A stretch of 64,000 bases of DNA, taken from contig JAJDZN010000031.1 of the NCBI GenBank assembly GCA_022824585.1, positions 1-64,000 on the forward strand, written 5' to 3'. The notes under the pieces are model-generated. The model ran no database searches. It saw nothing but the letters and a program-made list of their open reading frames with translations, and was not told the DNA's origin. Below, in pieces: positions 1-9,130 of this stretch (its first letter is position 1; every line of letters begins with the position of its first letter). A program made the position numbers and the translations under genes. The stretch is from Bryobacterales bacterium. GTDB lineage: Bacteria; Acidobacteriota; Terriglobia; Bryobacterales; UBA6623.

Positions 1-1321
1 CGCCCCACCAGTTGATGCAGAGCTTGTCGGGGTGCTCCAGCTTCGCACCCATCGCCAGCCCGAGACCGTAGCCCAACTGCGTCGTCTTGCCCCAGCCGAT
101 ATAGCTCAGCGGCTCGACGCTCTGCCAGAACGGAGTCAGCTGGTCCCGCGGGCTGCCCGCGTCGTGGGTGATGATCGTGTTGTTGATATCGACAGTCGCG
201 CCGAGATCCCGGATCACCCTGTAGGGGTTGATCGGGGCATCGGGGCAGTCGAGCTTGGCGCTCCAGCGGGACCGCCACGCGGCATGCTGGGCGGCGATCT
301 CGGCACTCAGCGCAGCGGCACGGCCCCGCGGCTGGGCAAGCCGTTCGCGGACCTCCTTCAACAACGCTGCCAGCGTGAGCCGCGAGTCGCCGACCAAGCC
401 GAGGTCGATCGGCACGTCCTTGTGCAGGTCGGCTGTGTCGATGGTGGCTTGGATCACGCTTGCCTGGCCCAGGTACTTCGGCCATGGGACGCCGAAGCCA
501 GTCTGGGTGAAGCTTGCTCCGATGCCGAAAATGACATCCGCCTTGGACAAGAAGGCGTCGAGCTCGGCGGAATAGGCCCTGCCCCCGGATTGGAGCGAAA
601 GCGGATGCGTCTCGGGGAAGGCGCTCTTGCCCTCGATGCTGGTCGTAACCGGGGCCTCGAGCAGTTCGGCGAGCGCGCGCAGCTCGGGCCACGCTTTGCC
701 GTAATGCACACCCTGACCCGCATAGATCACGGGCAGCTCGGCTTCGACGAGGATCTTCGCCGCCTCGCGCACGGCCGCCGGGTCTGGAGCGCTGAGCGTT
801 CGGATCGACGGACGGTAGTTGAGTTCTCCGGGGAATTCCTCGTTGAACAGGTCCCACGGCACTTCGACCATGCACGGACCGGGCCGCCCGTTCTTGGCTT
901 GGGTGAACGCGCGCCGGATGGCGTTCGGAACCTCTTGCGCGAGCGTGACCTGCTCGACCGACTTGGTGACGTTCTGGAAGTTCACCAGCGAGCTGAAGTT
1001 GGGCTGGACATTCGTCCGTGCCCGCGGGTAGCCTGCCGGGATCACGACCATCGGAACGGATTCGCTGTAGGCTTGGGCCACCCCGCCGAAGGAGTTCTCG
1101 ACGCCCGGGCCGTGCTGCATCGCGAATACGCCCACCTTTCCGGCCGAGCTCAGCCGGCCCGCGGCGTCCGCCATGTGCAGGCCGGTGCGCTCTTGGCGCA
1201 CGATCACGGTGCGGATGTCCTCTTCCGCACAGGCCTCTACGACGGGGTTGACCGGGTAGGCGATGAGGCGATCGACGCCTTCCTGCCCCAGCATCTTGGC
1301 GATGGCGCGCGATACCTTCAC
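1..1321 (-). CDS. Thiamine-diphosphate-requiring enzyme, acetolactate synthase-like (C-terminus beyond window)
   Basis: Minus-strand frame open from a GTG at 1321 to the window edge, 440 codons without a stop. It reads as the ThDP-enzyme fold of the acetolactate synthase/pyruvate oxidase superfamily: an N-terminal PYR domain with the conserved catalytic glutamate context (VRQERTG, then MQHGPGVENSFGG), then the central domain and the beginning of the C-terminal PP domain. The GDG cofactor motif would lie off the left edge. The GTG start is supported by a GGAGG-type ribosome site about 8 bases upstream (1330-1334). It resembles the group annotated simply as thiamine pyrophosphate-requiring proteins, so substrate and product cannot be named; no acetolactate synthase small subunit is adjacent. 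The long plus-strand frame over the same bases is its antisense shadow. Confidence 0.85.
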   Translation of the reverse strand, partial: MKVSRAIAKMLGQEGVDRLIAYPVNPVVEACAEEDIRTVIVRQERTGLHMADAAGRLSSAGKVGVFAMQHGPGVENSFGGVAQAYSESVPMVVIPAGYPRARTNVQPNFSSLVNFQNVTKSVEQVTLAQEVPNAIRRAFTQAKNGRPGPCMVEVPWDLFNEEFPGELNYRPSIRTLSAPDPAAVREAAKILVEAELPVIYAGQGVHYGKAWPELRALAELLEAPVTTSIEGKSAFPETHPLSLQSGGRAYSAELDAFLSKADVIFGIGASFTQTGFGVPWPKYLGQASVIQATIDTADLHKDVPIDLGLVGDSRLTLAALLKEVRERLAQPRGRAAALSAEIAAQHAAWRSRWSAKLDCPDAPINPYRVIRDLGATVDINNTIITHDAGSPRDQLTPFWQSVEPLSYIGWGKTTQLGYGLGLAMGAKLEHPDKLCINWWG

Positions 1322-1583
1322 CTGACGCCCCTCCGCTGACGGCTAGATCCTGTGCGATGACAGCTGCGATCCATGCACTTGATTAGAGCACTTAGCATCG
1401 ATGCTCTGCCTAGAGATCCCCGCAGTATGAAAGGCGGACTGCACCGCGTTCGAAGCCTTGGCAGCATGGCATGGGGCTTAGTCCTCACTGGCCGGAGCGA
1501 CGGCTCGGCGGGCGGCGCTCGGCCTCCAACCTACTGCGCGATCGGCTATCATAGGGCATCGCCAGCCCGGCTAGGAGTTTGCA

Positions 1584-2582
1584 ATGTCGCTTGACGCTAC
1601 GCGCCGCTCGTTCTTCCAAGGCATGTTCGGCAGTGCCGCCGCTGTTGCCATGGCACAGCAGGCGTTGGCGCAGCAGGACAGCGCGAACGGCCTGCCCACC
1701 CGCCGTCTGGGCCGGACCGACGAGCAGGTCTCGATCCTGTGTCTCGGCGGCTGGCATATCGGCGCTGTAGAAGACAAGAACGAGGCCATCCGGATCATGG
1801 ATGCCGCGATCGACGAGGGCATGACCTTCTTCGACAACGCGTGGGACTACCACGATGGCGGTTCCGAAGAGATCATGGGCCGTGCGCTGTCGCGCCAGGG
1901 CAAGCGCGACAAGGTCTTTCTCATGACCAAGAACTGCGAGCGCGATTACGAAGGTTCCATGCGCAACTTGGATGACAGCCTGCGACGGATGCGTACCGAC
2001 CGGATCGACCTGTGGCAGTTTCACGAGATGGTCTACGACTCGGATCCCGACTGGGTCTTTGACAAGGGCGGCCTCAAGGCTGCGCTCGAGGCGCAGAAGG
2101 CCGGCAAGGTGCGCTACATCGGCTTCACCGGCCACAAGGACCCGAGCATCCACCTCAAGATGCTCAACAAGCCCTATGACTGGGCTACGGCGCAGATGCC
2201 CATCAACGTGATGGACGCGCACTACCGCAGCTTCCAGAAGGAGGTCGTGCCGGTGTGCCTGGCCCGAGATGTCGGTGTGATCGGAATGAAGAGCTTTGCC
2301 GGCGGTGACATCCCCGCCAACACGTCGGCCACCTACGAGGAGTGTCGGCGGTACGCCCTGAGCCTGCCGGTAGCCACCCTAGTGGTCGGGATTCGCTCCA
2401 TGGACGAGCTCATGGCCGACATCAAGATCGGACGCGGCTTCAAGCCCATGGCCGATGACCAGAAGGCGGTCCTGCTGTCCAAGGTTGCCGATCAGGCCGG
2501 GGACGGACGCTACGAGCGGTTCAAGTCCACGCAGCGCTTCGACGGTCCCCACCATCGCAAGCAGCACGGGTTCGCAGTCTAG
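1584..2582 (+). CDS. Tat-exported aldo/keto reductase
   Basis: 332 residues. The N-terminus carries a twin-arginine signal (TRRSFFQG) and an Ala-rich stretch ending near AQQALAQ, so export to the periplasm is predicted. The rest is a single AKR (beta/alpha)8 barrel with the catalytic tetrad visible: Asp84 and Tyr89 in FFDNAWDYH, Lys116 in LMTKNC and His147 in LWQFHEM. These enzymes reduce carbonyls with NAD(P)H; a periplasmic location for such an enzyme is unusual but common in polysaccharide-degrading Acidobacteriota and Planctomycetes. The start is fixed by AGGAG at 1573-1577. It converges with the antitoxin gene downstream, and no operon partner is visible. Substrate unknown. Confidence 0.9.
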   Translation: MSLDATRRSFFQGMFGSAAAVAMAQQALAQQDSANGLPTRRLGRTDEQVSILCLGGWHIGAVEDKNEAIRIMDAAIDEGMTFFDNAWDYHDGGSEEIMGRALSRQGKRDKVFLMTKNCERDYEGSMRNLDDSLRRMRTDRIDLWQFHEMVYDSDPDWVFDKGGLKAALEAQKAGKVRYIGFTGHKDPSIHLKMLNKPYDWATAQMPINVMDAHYRSFQKEVVPVCLARDVGVIGMKSFAGGDIPANTSATYEECRRYALSLPVATLVVGIRSMDELMADIKIGRGFKPMADDQKAVLLSKVADQAGDGRYERFKSTQRFDGPHHRKQHGFAV

Positions 2583-2658
2583 TCCTACCCCCCGGCGACC
2601 TCGCAGTGGCAGCGCTACCAGCGCATTCGTGTCAGGTGCCCACTGACGGTCGGAGCCC

Positions 2659-2904
2659 TCACGCGATGCCGTTCTCGTCGAGAGCCTTCTGGACCCGTGA
2701 GGCAGGTATCAGCGGTGTGCCTGGTGGTACGTCGAACGAGGGGAAACGAGATTCCTTCCCCGTTTCGCACATCCGTCGCGTATCGGATCGAAGCGCGTGG
2801 CGGGCCATCTCGGAAAGTACGGCACCGAGGCTCTTGCCCGTCGCCCTAGATTGGCGCAGTGCCTCCCCATAGATGTCGTCATCCAAGGTCACAGTCGTCC
2901 TCAC
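2659..2904 (-). CDS. VapB-type ribbon-helix-helix antitoxin, apparently orphan
   Basis: 81 residues from GTG 2904. The N-terminus (VRTTVTLDDDIY) is the beta-strand of a ribbon-helix-helix DNA-binding fold, followed by helices with KSLGAVLSEMARHAL. The C-terminal tail (FPSFDVPPGTPLIP) looks like the toxin-wrapping segment of VapB antitoxins. VapB proteins neutralise PIN-domain RNases and repress their own operon. No complete toxin gene follows: only about 75 bases separate this stop from the end of the convergent aldo/keto reductase. The GTG is preferred to the in-frame ATG at 2934 because a strong promoter places the transcript start at the GTG. The frame stays open far upstream to 3555, but that part lacks coding character. 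Confidence 0.75.
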   Translation of the reverse strand: MRTTVTLDDDIYGEALRQSRATGKSLGAVLSEMARHALRSDTRRMCETGKESRFPSFDVPPGTPLIPASRVQKALDENGIA

Positions 2905-2911
2905 GGGAACC

Positions 2912-2940
2912 ACGATACAGTGGCGCAGGTGCATGGTCAA
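2912..2940 (-). promoter_or_regulatory. Sigma70-type promoter of the VapB-like gene, leaderless
   Basis: On the minus strand a TTGACC -35 hexamer (2935-2940) and a TATCGT -10 hexamer (2912-2917) are separated by 17 bases. The start codon GTG at 2904 lies exactly 7 bases after the -10, so the transcript should begin at or next to the start codon. No Shine-Dalgarno sequence is present. Confidence 0.6.
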
Positions 2941-3276
2941 TGGTTCTCGCATTCCCGCACCGCGGGATTGGTAGCGGGCGAAGACACGTGTTCTGCTCTC
3001 CCCTGTACGTCCCGCTCTCGTGGAACGACTCCCCGGCCAGCTGGCCTCTGGGCACTCTCTCCCGCGGGTACGAATCCTCGCCGTAAGCCGCCTCGTGGCG
3101 TCGGACCCGGACGTCTGCAAGCAGTAGCGACTCTCGCCGGCGTCTCGGGAGCCGCTTCGACCGGGTCCGCCACAGGTGCCCGGGAAGCGCCGCATGCCAA
3201 GCGGAAACTCGGAATCCCGCCCGTAGCAGGCGGCTCCTCGACAATCGGGCCCGGCCTCAGTACCATCAACGTCTTG
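2941..3276. other. Intergenic region between antitoxin promoter and sulfatase
   Basis: About 340 bases between divergent genes. Open frames cross it on both strands but none has a credible start or protein-like composition. The only candidate signal is a weak -10-like TACCAT at 3261-3266, 10 bases before the sulfatase ATG. Confidence 0.4.
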
Positions 3277-4914
3277 ATGCGACGCGTTCAAAGACTCGCC
3301 ACCCTCTCCTGCGCCATCGCGTGTATGGCCGGCGTGCCGGAGGCTCGCGGCAAGCCCAACATCGTGATCATCATGGCCGACGACATGGGCTTCTCGGACA
3401 TCGGCTGCTACGGCGGGGAGATCCGCACGCCAAACGTGGACCGCCTGGCGGAGAACGGACTCCGCTTCACGCAGTTCTACAACGCTGCACGCTGCTGCCC
3501 GACGCGCGCATCGCTCCTCACCGGGCTGTACGCGCACCAGACCGGGATCGGTCACATGACGAGCGAGAACGAGCTACTGCGCTTCGACCTCGGCTATCCG
3601 GGATACCGCGGGTACCTCAACAGAAGCTGCGTGACAATCGCCGAGGCACTGAAGCCGGCTGGCTACAAGACGCTGATGTCCGGCAAGTGGCACGTAGGCA
3701 CGTTCGAGGGGATGTGGCCCGTGGACCGCGGCTTCGACGACTTCTACGGACTCATCCGGGGGGCCTCGAACTTCTTCCGGCCGGCTCCGCGGAAGCTGTT
3801 GGTCCGCAACCGGGAACGCGTGATCCCGGGCGAGGACTACTACACGACCGACGCATTCACCGAGCACTCCATACAGTTCGTTCGGGAGGCGGAGCGGAAC
3901 GACGACCAGCCCTTCTTCCTGTACCTCTCCTACACGGCACCGCACTGGCCGCTGCACGCATGGCCGGAAGATGTCCAGAAGTACCGCGGCAAGTACATGA
4001 TCGGCTGGGACAGGGTCCGCGAGGCCAGGCTCCAGCGCATGCGGTTGATGGGGATCATCGACGACGGCTGGAAGATGACTGTCCGGGATGCCGTGGCGTG
4101 GGAAACCCTCACTCGCGGCAAGAAGGACGAAATGGACCTGCGAATGGCGATCTACGCCGCCCAGGTTGATCGGATGGATCAGAACATCGGCAAGCTACTC
4201 GAGGCCTTGAAGGATTTCGGCGAGCTGGATGACACGCTGGTGTTCTTCCTGTCGGACAACGGCGGCTGCGCCGAGGGGGGCATGCTCGGCCGCGGCCCGC
4301 TCGAGATCCTGACCACCAAGGAAGGCTACAGCCAGTCCTACGGGCAGGCCTGGGCTAACGCCTCCAACACGCCCTTCCGCACGTACAAGCACTGGGTGCA
4401 CGAAGGGGGCATCGCGTCGCCCCTAGTGGTGCACTGGCCCGCGGGGGTGTCCGCGAAGGGCGAATTGCGGGAAGAGCCAACGCACCTGATCGACCTGATG
4501 GCAACGGCCTTGGATGTGGCGAAGGCGGAGTACCCGACTGAATTCGCCGGGAACCGGATCGCGCCGCTCGAGGGCGTCTCCATGGTCCCTGCCTTCGCGG
4601 GTATGCCGCTCGACCGGGAGGCGCTGTACTGGGAGCACGAGGGCAATCGCGCAGTCCGACTCGGCAAGTGGAAGCTCGTCGCGGAGAACCGCGGACCTTG
4701 GGAACTCTACGACATGGACGCAGACCGGACCGAGACCGAGGACGTCATGGCGGCTCACCCGGAGACCGGTCGGCGGATGATCGAGATGTATACGGAGTGG
4801 GCCAAGGACAGGAACGTTCTGCCCGGACGTCCAAGCCGCAAGCCCGGGTACGAGCCGGTCCCGCTTCCTTACCCCGAAACCGCGGAATACGACGCGCCGG
4901 TCACGTCGCCCTGA
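3277..4914 (+). CDS. Secreted arylsulfatase (formylglycine type)
   Basis: 545 residues from ATG 3277, the first start that puts a signal peptide (hydrophobic residues about 8-20, cleavage near PEARG) directly before the sulfatase fold. The fold opens with the metal-binding strand NIVIIMADDMGFSD (Asp-Asp). The sulfatase signature is CCPTRASLLTG, where Cys73 of the C-x-P-x-R motif would be converted to formylglycine. The downstream elements GKWHVGTFEG and LSDNGG (second metal site) are present. It should hydrolyse sulfate esters in the periplasm or outside the cell, probably on polysaccharides. No formylglycine-generating enzyme is encoded in the window. The frame is open upstream to 2797, but the added residues are low-complexity and not sulfatase-like. 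Confidence 0.92.
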   Translation: MRRVQRLATLSCAIACMAGVPEARGKPNIVIIMADDMGFSDIGCYGGEIRTPNVDRLAENGLRFTQFYNAARCCPTRASLLTGLYAHQTGIGHMTSENELLRFDLGYPGYRGYLNRSCVTIAEALKPAGYKTLMSGKWHVGTFEGMWPVDRGFDDFYGLIRGASNFFRPAPRKLLVRNRERVIPGEDYYTTDAFTEHSIQFVREAERNDDQPFFLYLSYTAPHWPLHAWPEDVQKYRGKYMIGWDRVREARLQRMRLMGIIDDGWKMTVRDAVAWETLTRGKKDEMDLRMAIYAAQVDRMDQNIGKLLEALKDFGELDDTLVFFLSDNGGCAEGGMLGRGPLEILTTKEGYSQSYGQAWANASNTPFRTYKHWVHEGGIASPLVVHWPAGVSAKGELREEPTHLIDLMATALDVAKAEYPTEFAGNRIAPLEGVSMVPAFAGMPLDREALYWEHEGNRAVRLGKWKLVAENRGPWELYDMDADRTETEDVMAAHPETGRRMIEMYTEWAKDRNVLPGRPSRKPGYEPVPLPYPETAEYDAPVTSP

Positions 4915-4986
4915 GGGCGTGGCCGACCCATCAGGCTTCCGCCGCGAGGCCCTGCGCACGCGAATGCCGCGTCCGTGTGGGTCCAC

Positions 4987-7932
4987 TCACTCGGCAGTGA
5001 CCCAGATCGGCGAACTCCACGCGACTTGGCGATCTCGGTCCGACTGCCTGACCCGCACGTAGTAGAAGTCCGCTTCCTCGCCCGGCTTGCCCTTGTCCTG
5101 GTATTCGAAATCGGCTGTCTTGGTGCCCGGGGTCTGCCGGTAGACGCGCTGGTTGTTCTTCACGATCTCGATTTCCGCGAGCTTGTCGGTTCCCTCGACG
5201 TGCACGCGGAACGTGGGCGTGCCGGCGATTGCGACCTCTTCGCCCATCAGGTAGTCTCGACCACCCTCCGCAAGCCGGAAATCCACGATGATGTTGTCGG
5301 TCGCGCCGTATGTGTGCCTGGCCCGGATGGCGTCGACCAATCCGGTACGCGAGTTCTCCTCGGCCAGCAGCATCGAATACGACGTGTGCACGGCTAGGTG
5401 GTCGGAGCTGGCCTGCACTCCCAGCCGGTAGCCCTTGGCCCAAGCCACCGATACCATGCCGTCGGGGCGGTAGCCGCCGAACTGCTTCTTCTTCTCGTCA
5501 GTCGGGGCGGAGCGCCAGCAACCCTCGCATTCGTAGCTGTTGCGGTCGCTCTGGTAGATCTCGACGATCGGCTCGACCTCGGGGTCGTAGTCGGCCCAGT
5601 CGGTGCCCATGTCCGTGCCGGACGTGTGCGCCATGGCGATTCCCTTGTACTTGCGCAGGTATGCGAAGAAGCGCTCGGGTCCTTGGCGGGCATAGTTGGT
5701 CGGCAACGACCACTCGTAGTGCTGGTAATCGAGAATCGGAGCGCCCCGGTACGGGAAGACCACGTTGCGGTGACCGTTGGGATACTTGATCGAGCGCTCG
5801 TACGCGTACAGCGGAACGAATGCCGAGCCGACGCGGAAGATGTCGACGTACTTCTGGCTGCGGAACCAGTCGTATTCGTCCGCCACGCCGAAGTTGTGCT
5901 CGGTGATGGCGAGGAAATCCAGCGCGGCCGGATCGATCGCGTAGCGGTAAGTGTCCTCGGTCGATCCGTCGTTGTAGCCGTCCCAAGAGATCTCCGTGTG
6001 GCGGTGCATGTCGCCGCGGTAGATCTTGTAGCGCTTGCCGCCGACATCGTAGACATAGCTGCGGATGCGCGCCACGTCCTGCTCGTCGTTGGGATGCACG
6101 GGTTCGCTGGCGGCCATTTCGCGGCGCGGCCGGTTGGGCGGCTGCCTCGCTGCCTGTACGGGAGGCAGGGTCAGGCTTGTCAGGCGATGGGACCGCGCCA
6201 CGCCCGGCAGGAATGGAAGCCGCGTGGCGAACACGTCGAGCATCACGTTGACGAAATCGCGGAAACTGCGTCGGTCAGTGGGATAGGCAGCGATCAGGCG
6301 GCCCCCTGAGTCTGCTTCGACTTCGAGGCGCATGTCCGTGCGCCCGGTGGAATATGGCAGCAGCATCATCCGGGACCATTTGTCGCCGTCGTAGTAGGAG
6401 GCGTAGATCTCCCACAGCGCATGGTGCGATGGCGTGCGCCAGTAGACGTTGTGCTGCATGGGGCGCCGGTGGCGGAAGAAGACCCAAACGCGGTTGGAGC
6501 CGTCAACGGCCACTTGCGGGTACTCGTAGAAGTTGTTCCCTGGCCCCGGATCTGGCAGCGAGGATTCCAGGCTTGTCACCGGTGCCAGAAGCTGGCCCCG
6601 GTCGTAGACCGCCATTCGGATGTTGCGGGAGCTGTACAGCCCGGTTGCGTTGGCTTGGATATCGAACGGGTAGCCCCAGTCCTTGCCCCAGTTGATGCCT
6701 GACTCGTGCCAAGCCATCCAGATCCGATCCTGCCGGTCGGCCGCCAGCGTGACGTATGCCTCGAAGCGCCCGGTCCGAGCCACCGGGCGCGGCGCGTCCC
6801 ATTCGTCCCCGGCCTTGCGCGCAAGGTAGACGTCATATCCGGTGGACTCGCTGTACTGGTCCCAGGCCACGTAGACGGTGCCGTTGCTGTCGGTGGCGAT
6901 CGATGGTTCCCAGCAATTTCCAGACGAGGAGGAGCTGACGCGCGAGGCAGCGCTCCAACCGCTGGATGGGTCGTAGCTGCGGTGGAAGATGCCAAAGCGG
7001 TCGCTGCGGGCACCCTGCCAGATGAGATGGATCGTGCCGTCCGGGTCCCGCACCGCTTGGTGGTGGATATCTGGCTGGGCGGCGGTCGTCAAGCGCTCGA
7101 TCGAGCCCCAACCCTCGCCGTCGAAAGCCCGGGCGTAGAGATCCCAGTTGCCTTCGACCTGCTCGGACCACACGATCCAGATCTTGCCTTCGGCGTCCTC
7201 CGCTACCGCGGTGCGATAGACATCCCCGTTCGCAGGGCTGACAGCGTGCGGCCCGCCGGCAGACCCGGTCTGGCCGGGCAGGATCCTGTCAGCGAACACC
7301 CGGTCCGCGCCGTTTGCAAATCCGCTGTAGGCGACCCACACCGAGTCATCCGAAGTGACCTCAAGCGATGCGAAATCGTTGTCCGTCAAGCGCTGGTCCG
7401 CTGGGCCCCGGTCACCGCGGCCGAGCAAGATCCCGATGGGCATCCGCGATACGGATGCTCTCCCGTCCAAGAAGCTTACCGGGCTAGAAGTCGGCAGGTC
7501 TCCGACTCTCACGCTGAAGTCGCCCTGCTCTGTGCTGAATTCCACCTCGGTGGCAGACGAGCCGCGCAGGTACACGTAAAACCTAGGCGTGAGATATGTA
7601 TCCGCCGGCAGGTCCACGAGGATGTCCTCGTCGTGATTCCGGCGGTCGAACGGAAACGCCGGCCGCGTCGCCAGCTCCCATCTCCGCGGCGGGTGGATCA
7701 CGTCGCCGAGCCCCATCTCGTAACCGATCAATTCGACCAACTCCCCGTTGCTTACCTGCAGGTCGCCGTCCCAGCCGGTCTCCGATTTGTCGCCGATGCC
7801 AAAGGTCACCAAGAGCGCATGGTCGGCGTCGACCGGCGGATTGCGGAGGGTCGTCTGCGTAGAAGATTGAGCCCACAGGGCGGTGGCGAGCGCCAGAGAA
7901 ATGGCGAAGATGTGGGCGAAACGAGCGGTCAT
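4987..7932 (-). CDS. Secreted beta-propeller plus DUF3604 (PHP-like) protein
   Basis: 981 residues. A signal peptide (hydrophobic to about residue 21, ALWAQ) is followed by a region of about 150 residues, then repeated blades of the type 'D..G.IWIVW' / 'D..GTVYVAWDQ' (about 170-600) that read as a BNR/sialidase-like propeller. The last third is a DUF3604 domain, opening with YRGDMHRHTEISWDG (the HxH metal motif of PHP-type phosphoesterases) and continuing with AITEHN and AMAHTSG. DUF3604 proteins are thought to be metal-dependent hydrolases, but the substrate is unknown. A GGAG site lies 7 bases before the ATG. It converges with the arylsulfatase gene. Confidence 0.8.
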   Translation of the reverse strand: MTARFAHIFAISLALATALWAQSSTQTTLRNPPVDADHALLVTFGIGDKSETGWDGDLQVSNGELVELIGYEMGLGDVIHPPRRWELATRPAFPFDRRNHDEDILVDLPADTYLTPRFYVYLRGSSATEVEFSTEQGDFSVRVGDLPTSSPVSFLDGRASVSRMPIGILLGRGDRGPADQRLTDNDFASLEVTSDDSVWVAYSGFANGADRVFADRILPGQTGSAGGPHAVSPANGDVYRTAVAEDAEGKIWIVWSEQVEGNWDLYARAFDGEGWGSIERLTTAAQPDIHHQAVRDPDGTIHLIWQGARSDRFGIFHRSYDPSSGWSAASRVSSSSSGNCWEPSIATDSNGTVYVAWDQYSESTGYDVYLARKAGDEWDAPRPVARTGRFEAYVTLAADRQDRIWMAWHESGINWGKDWGYPFDIQANATGLYSSRNIRMAVYDRGQLLAPVTSLESSLPDPGPGNNFYEYPQVAVDGSNRVWVFFRHRRPMQHNVYWRTPSHHALWEIYASYYDGDKWSRMMLLPYSTGRTDMRLEVEADSGGRLIAAYPTDRRSFRDFVNVMLDVFATRLPFLPGVARSHRLTSLTLPPVQAARQPPNRPRREMAASEPVHPNDEQDVARIRSYVYDVGGKRYKIYRGDMHRHTEISWDGYNDGSTEDTYRYAIDPAALDFLAITEHNFGVADEYDWFRSQKYVDIFRVGSAFVPLYAYERSIKYPNGHRNVVFPYRGAPILDYQHYEWSLPTNYARQGPERFFAYLRKYKGIAMAHTSGTDMGTDWADYDPEVEPIVEIYQSDRNSYECEGCWRSAPTDEKKKQFGGYRPDGMVSVAWAKGYRLGVQASSDHLAVHTSYSMLLAEENSRTGLVDAIRARHTYGATDNIIVDFRLAEGGRDYLMGEEVAIAGTPTFRVHVEGTDKLAEIEIVKNNQRVYRQTPGTKTADFEYQDKGKPGEEADFYYVRVRQSDRDRQVAWSSPIWVTAE

Positions 7933-8062
7933 GGCGGGCTCCGTGGAGTGTTACGAGAATACCAAGCGCGTGTTCGGCGGGGAACCCGGCTGCCGCCTCC
8001 AGCGCCGGGTGCGCCGATGGCCCGGCAAGGCGAAGGCTTTCAGCCGGGTTCGGGGTCCGAAC

Positions 8063-9037
8063 TTACTGGTCCGCCTTCTCCATTGCCCGCGCCCCGCCGA
8101 GGACTAGCTCTACGGCCATGTTGCCCTCGTGGCAGGCGTATTCATACATCACGTACCCGGGGTCGTTGGTCAGCGGCATGGCGATCTTCCACGGCGCTGT
8201 GTAGATCTCTGGATCCTCGATGGTGACCTCGTATTGGATCGTGTCCTCGCTCACCCGCGTGAATCGTTCGACGACCTTGAGCTTTTCCGACTGCGGGATA
8301 CCCTTGATCCGCCGCGACGCGGAATTGGACGCGATCCAGCCCTTGTCGGTATAGTTGCTGACCTCGACGACGAGAGTGTCGCCCTCCCAGCGGCCCCGCG
8401 AATCCCCCATCCAGAGACGGATCTCGTCGCCCACGTGGGCCTTGCCGTCCAGCGGGATAATCCGGGCGTCGTGGATCATCTCGTATAGGATCGCTACGTG
8501 GTCTGGAGTCTGCAGGATCCGGTAAGCGTTGTTGTAGCCGGCAGGAAACATCGAGCCGGGCACGCCACGTGAGATGCAGCGGTCCCAGACGCTCATATGC
8601 ACGTAGGAGTCGCCTTGGTGGGCGCGGTTGTAGTCTCGTCTGGCTTCCGCGGATGGGCGCGTGGGCACGCGGCCGTTGGGAGGATCCACCACCAGCGAAG
8701 TCTGGCGGCTCGAGAGGAACTTGTCACCCGAATCCAGCCAGACTTGGTTGTAGCCACCCACGCTGCCCGGCGGGGAAGTTCCGTCCGAGGCGGCTCGCCG
8801 CTTGGCGACACTGTCCTCGATCGACGTGGCTTCCTCGTCACTGAGGACGGTCTTGTCTGCTTGGTCGGCGGGGCGCTCGAACGGAGTGATGGTCTCGTTC
8901 GTCCACATCCCCTGAAGGTCGGGATGGCCCCAGGGCGTTCGTGGAAGGGTCCAGCCGCTGTCCTCCGCCGAGGCAAGCGGTGCAAGCAGGCAAATTCCCG
9001 CGATGAGAGCCGGCAGGGCGAATGCTCGATTGATCAT
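8063..9037 (-). CDS. Secreted PDLxGxW / RWEGDTLVVE family protein (paralogue 1)
   Basis: 324 residues from ATG 9037, chosen over the upstream in-frame start at 9085 because AAGGAG lies 8 bases before it and the protein then begins with a clean signal peptide (ending PLASAE). The mature part starts with TPWGHPDLQGMW and contains CISRGVPGSM, RWEGDTLVVEVSNYTD, VVERFTRVSEDTIQYEVTI and MYEYACHEGN. This family of unknown function is frequent in Acidobacteriota and some Proteobacteria. The repeated Trp/Tyr and the 'GDTLVVE...T...IxYE.TIxDP' pattern suggest an all-beta fold, possibly ligand-binding. It is the last gene of a four-gene minus-strand set with two paralogues and a DUF6152 gene. Confidence 0.75.
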   Translation of the reverse strand: MINRAFALPALIAGICLLAPLASAEDSGWTLPRTPWGHPDLQGMWTNETITPFERPADQADKTVLSDEEATSIEDSVAKRRAASDGTSPPGSVGGYNQVWLDSGDKFLSSRQTSLVVDPPNGRVPTRPSAEARRDYNRAHQGDSYVHMSVWDRCISRGVPGSMFPAGYNNAYRILQTPDHVAILYEMIHDARIIPLDGKAHVGDEIRLWMGDSRGRWEGDTLVVEVSNYTDKGWIASNSASRRIKGIPQSEKLKVVERFTRVSEDTIQYEVTIEDPEIYTAPWKIAMPLTNDPGYVMYEYACHEGNMAVELVLGGARAMEKADQ

Positions 9038-9130
9038 TTTGAGTCTCCTTCCGATGCGTTTGGTCTCAGCCGCTAGCTGCCACACGAGCCAAGGCTTCGA
9101 AGTCTCTGGTTCTTCGACCGCATTGTCGGG

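Noticed and set aside
32-1339. 435-codon plus-strand open frame
   Set aside because: It is the antisense of the thiamine-diphosphate enzyme; the minus-strand frame shows clear family motifs and a ribosome site.
2797-3276. N-terminal extension of the arylsulfatase
   Set aside because: The added residues have no family match and would bury the signal peptide; ATG 3277 fits better.
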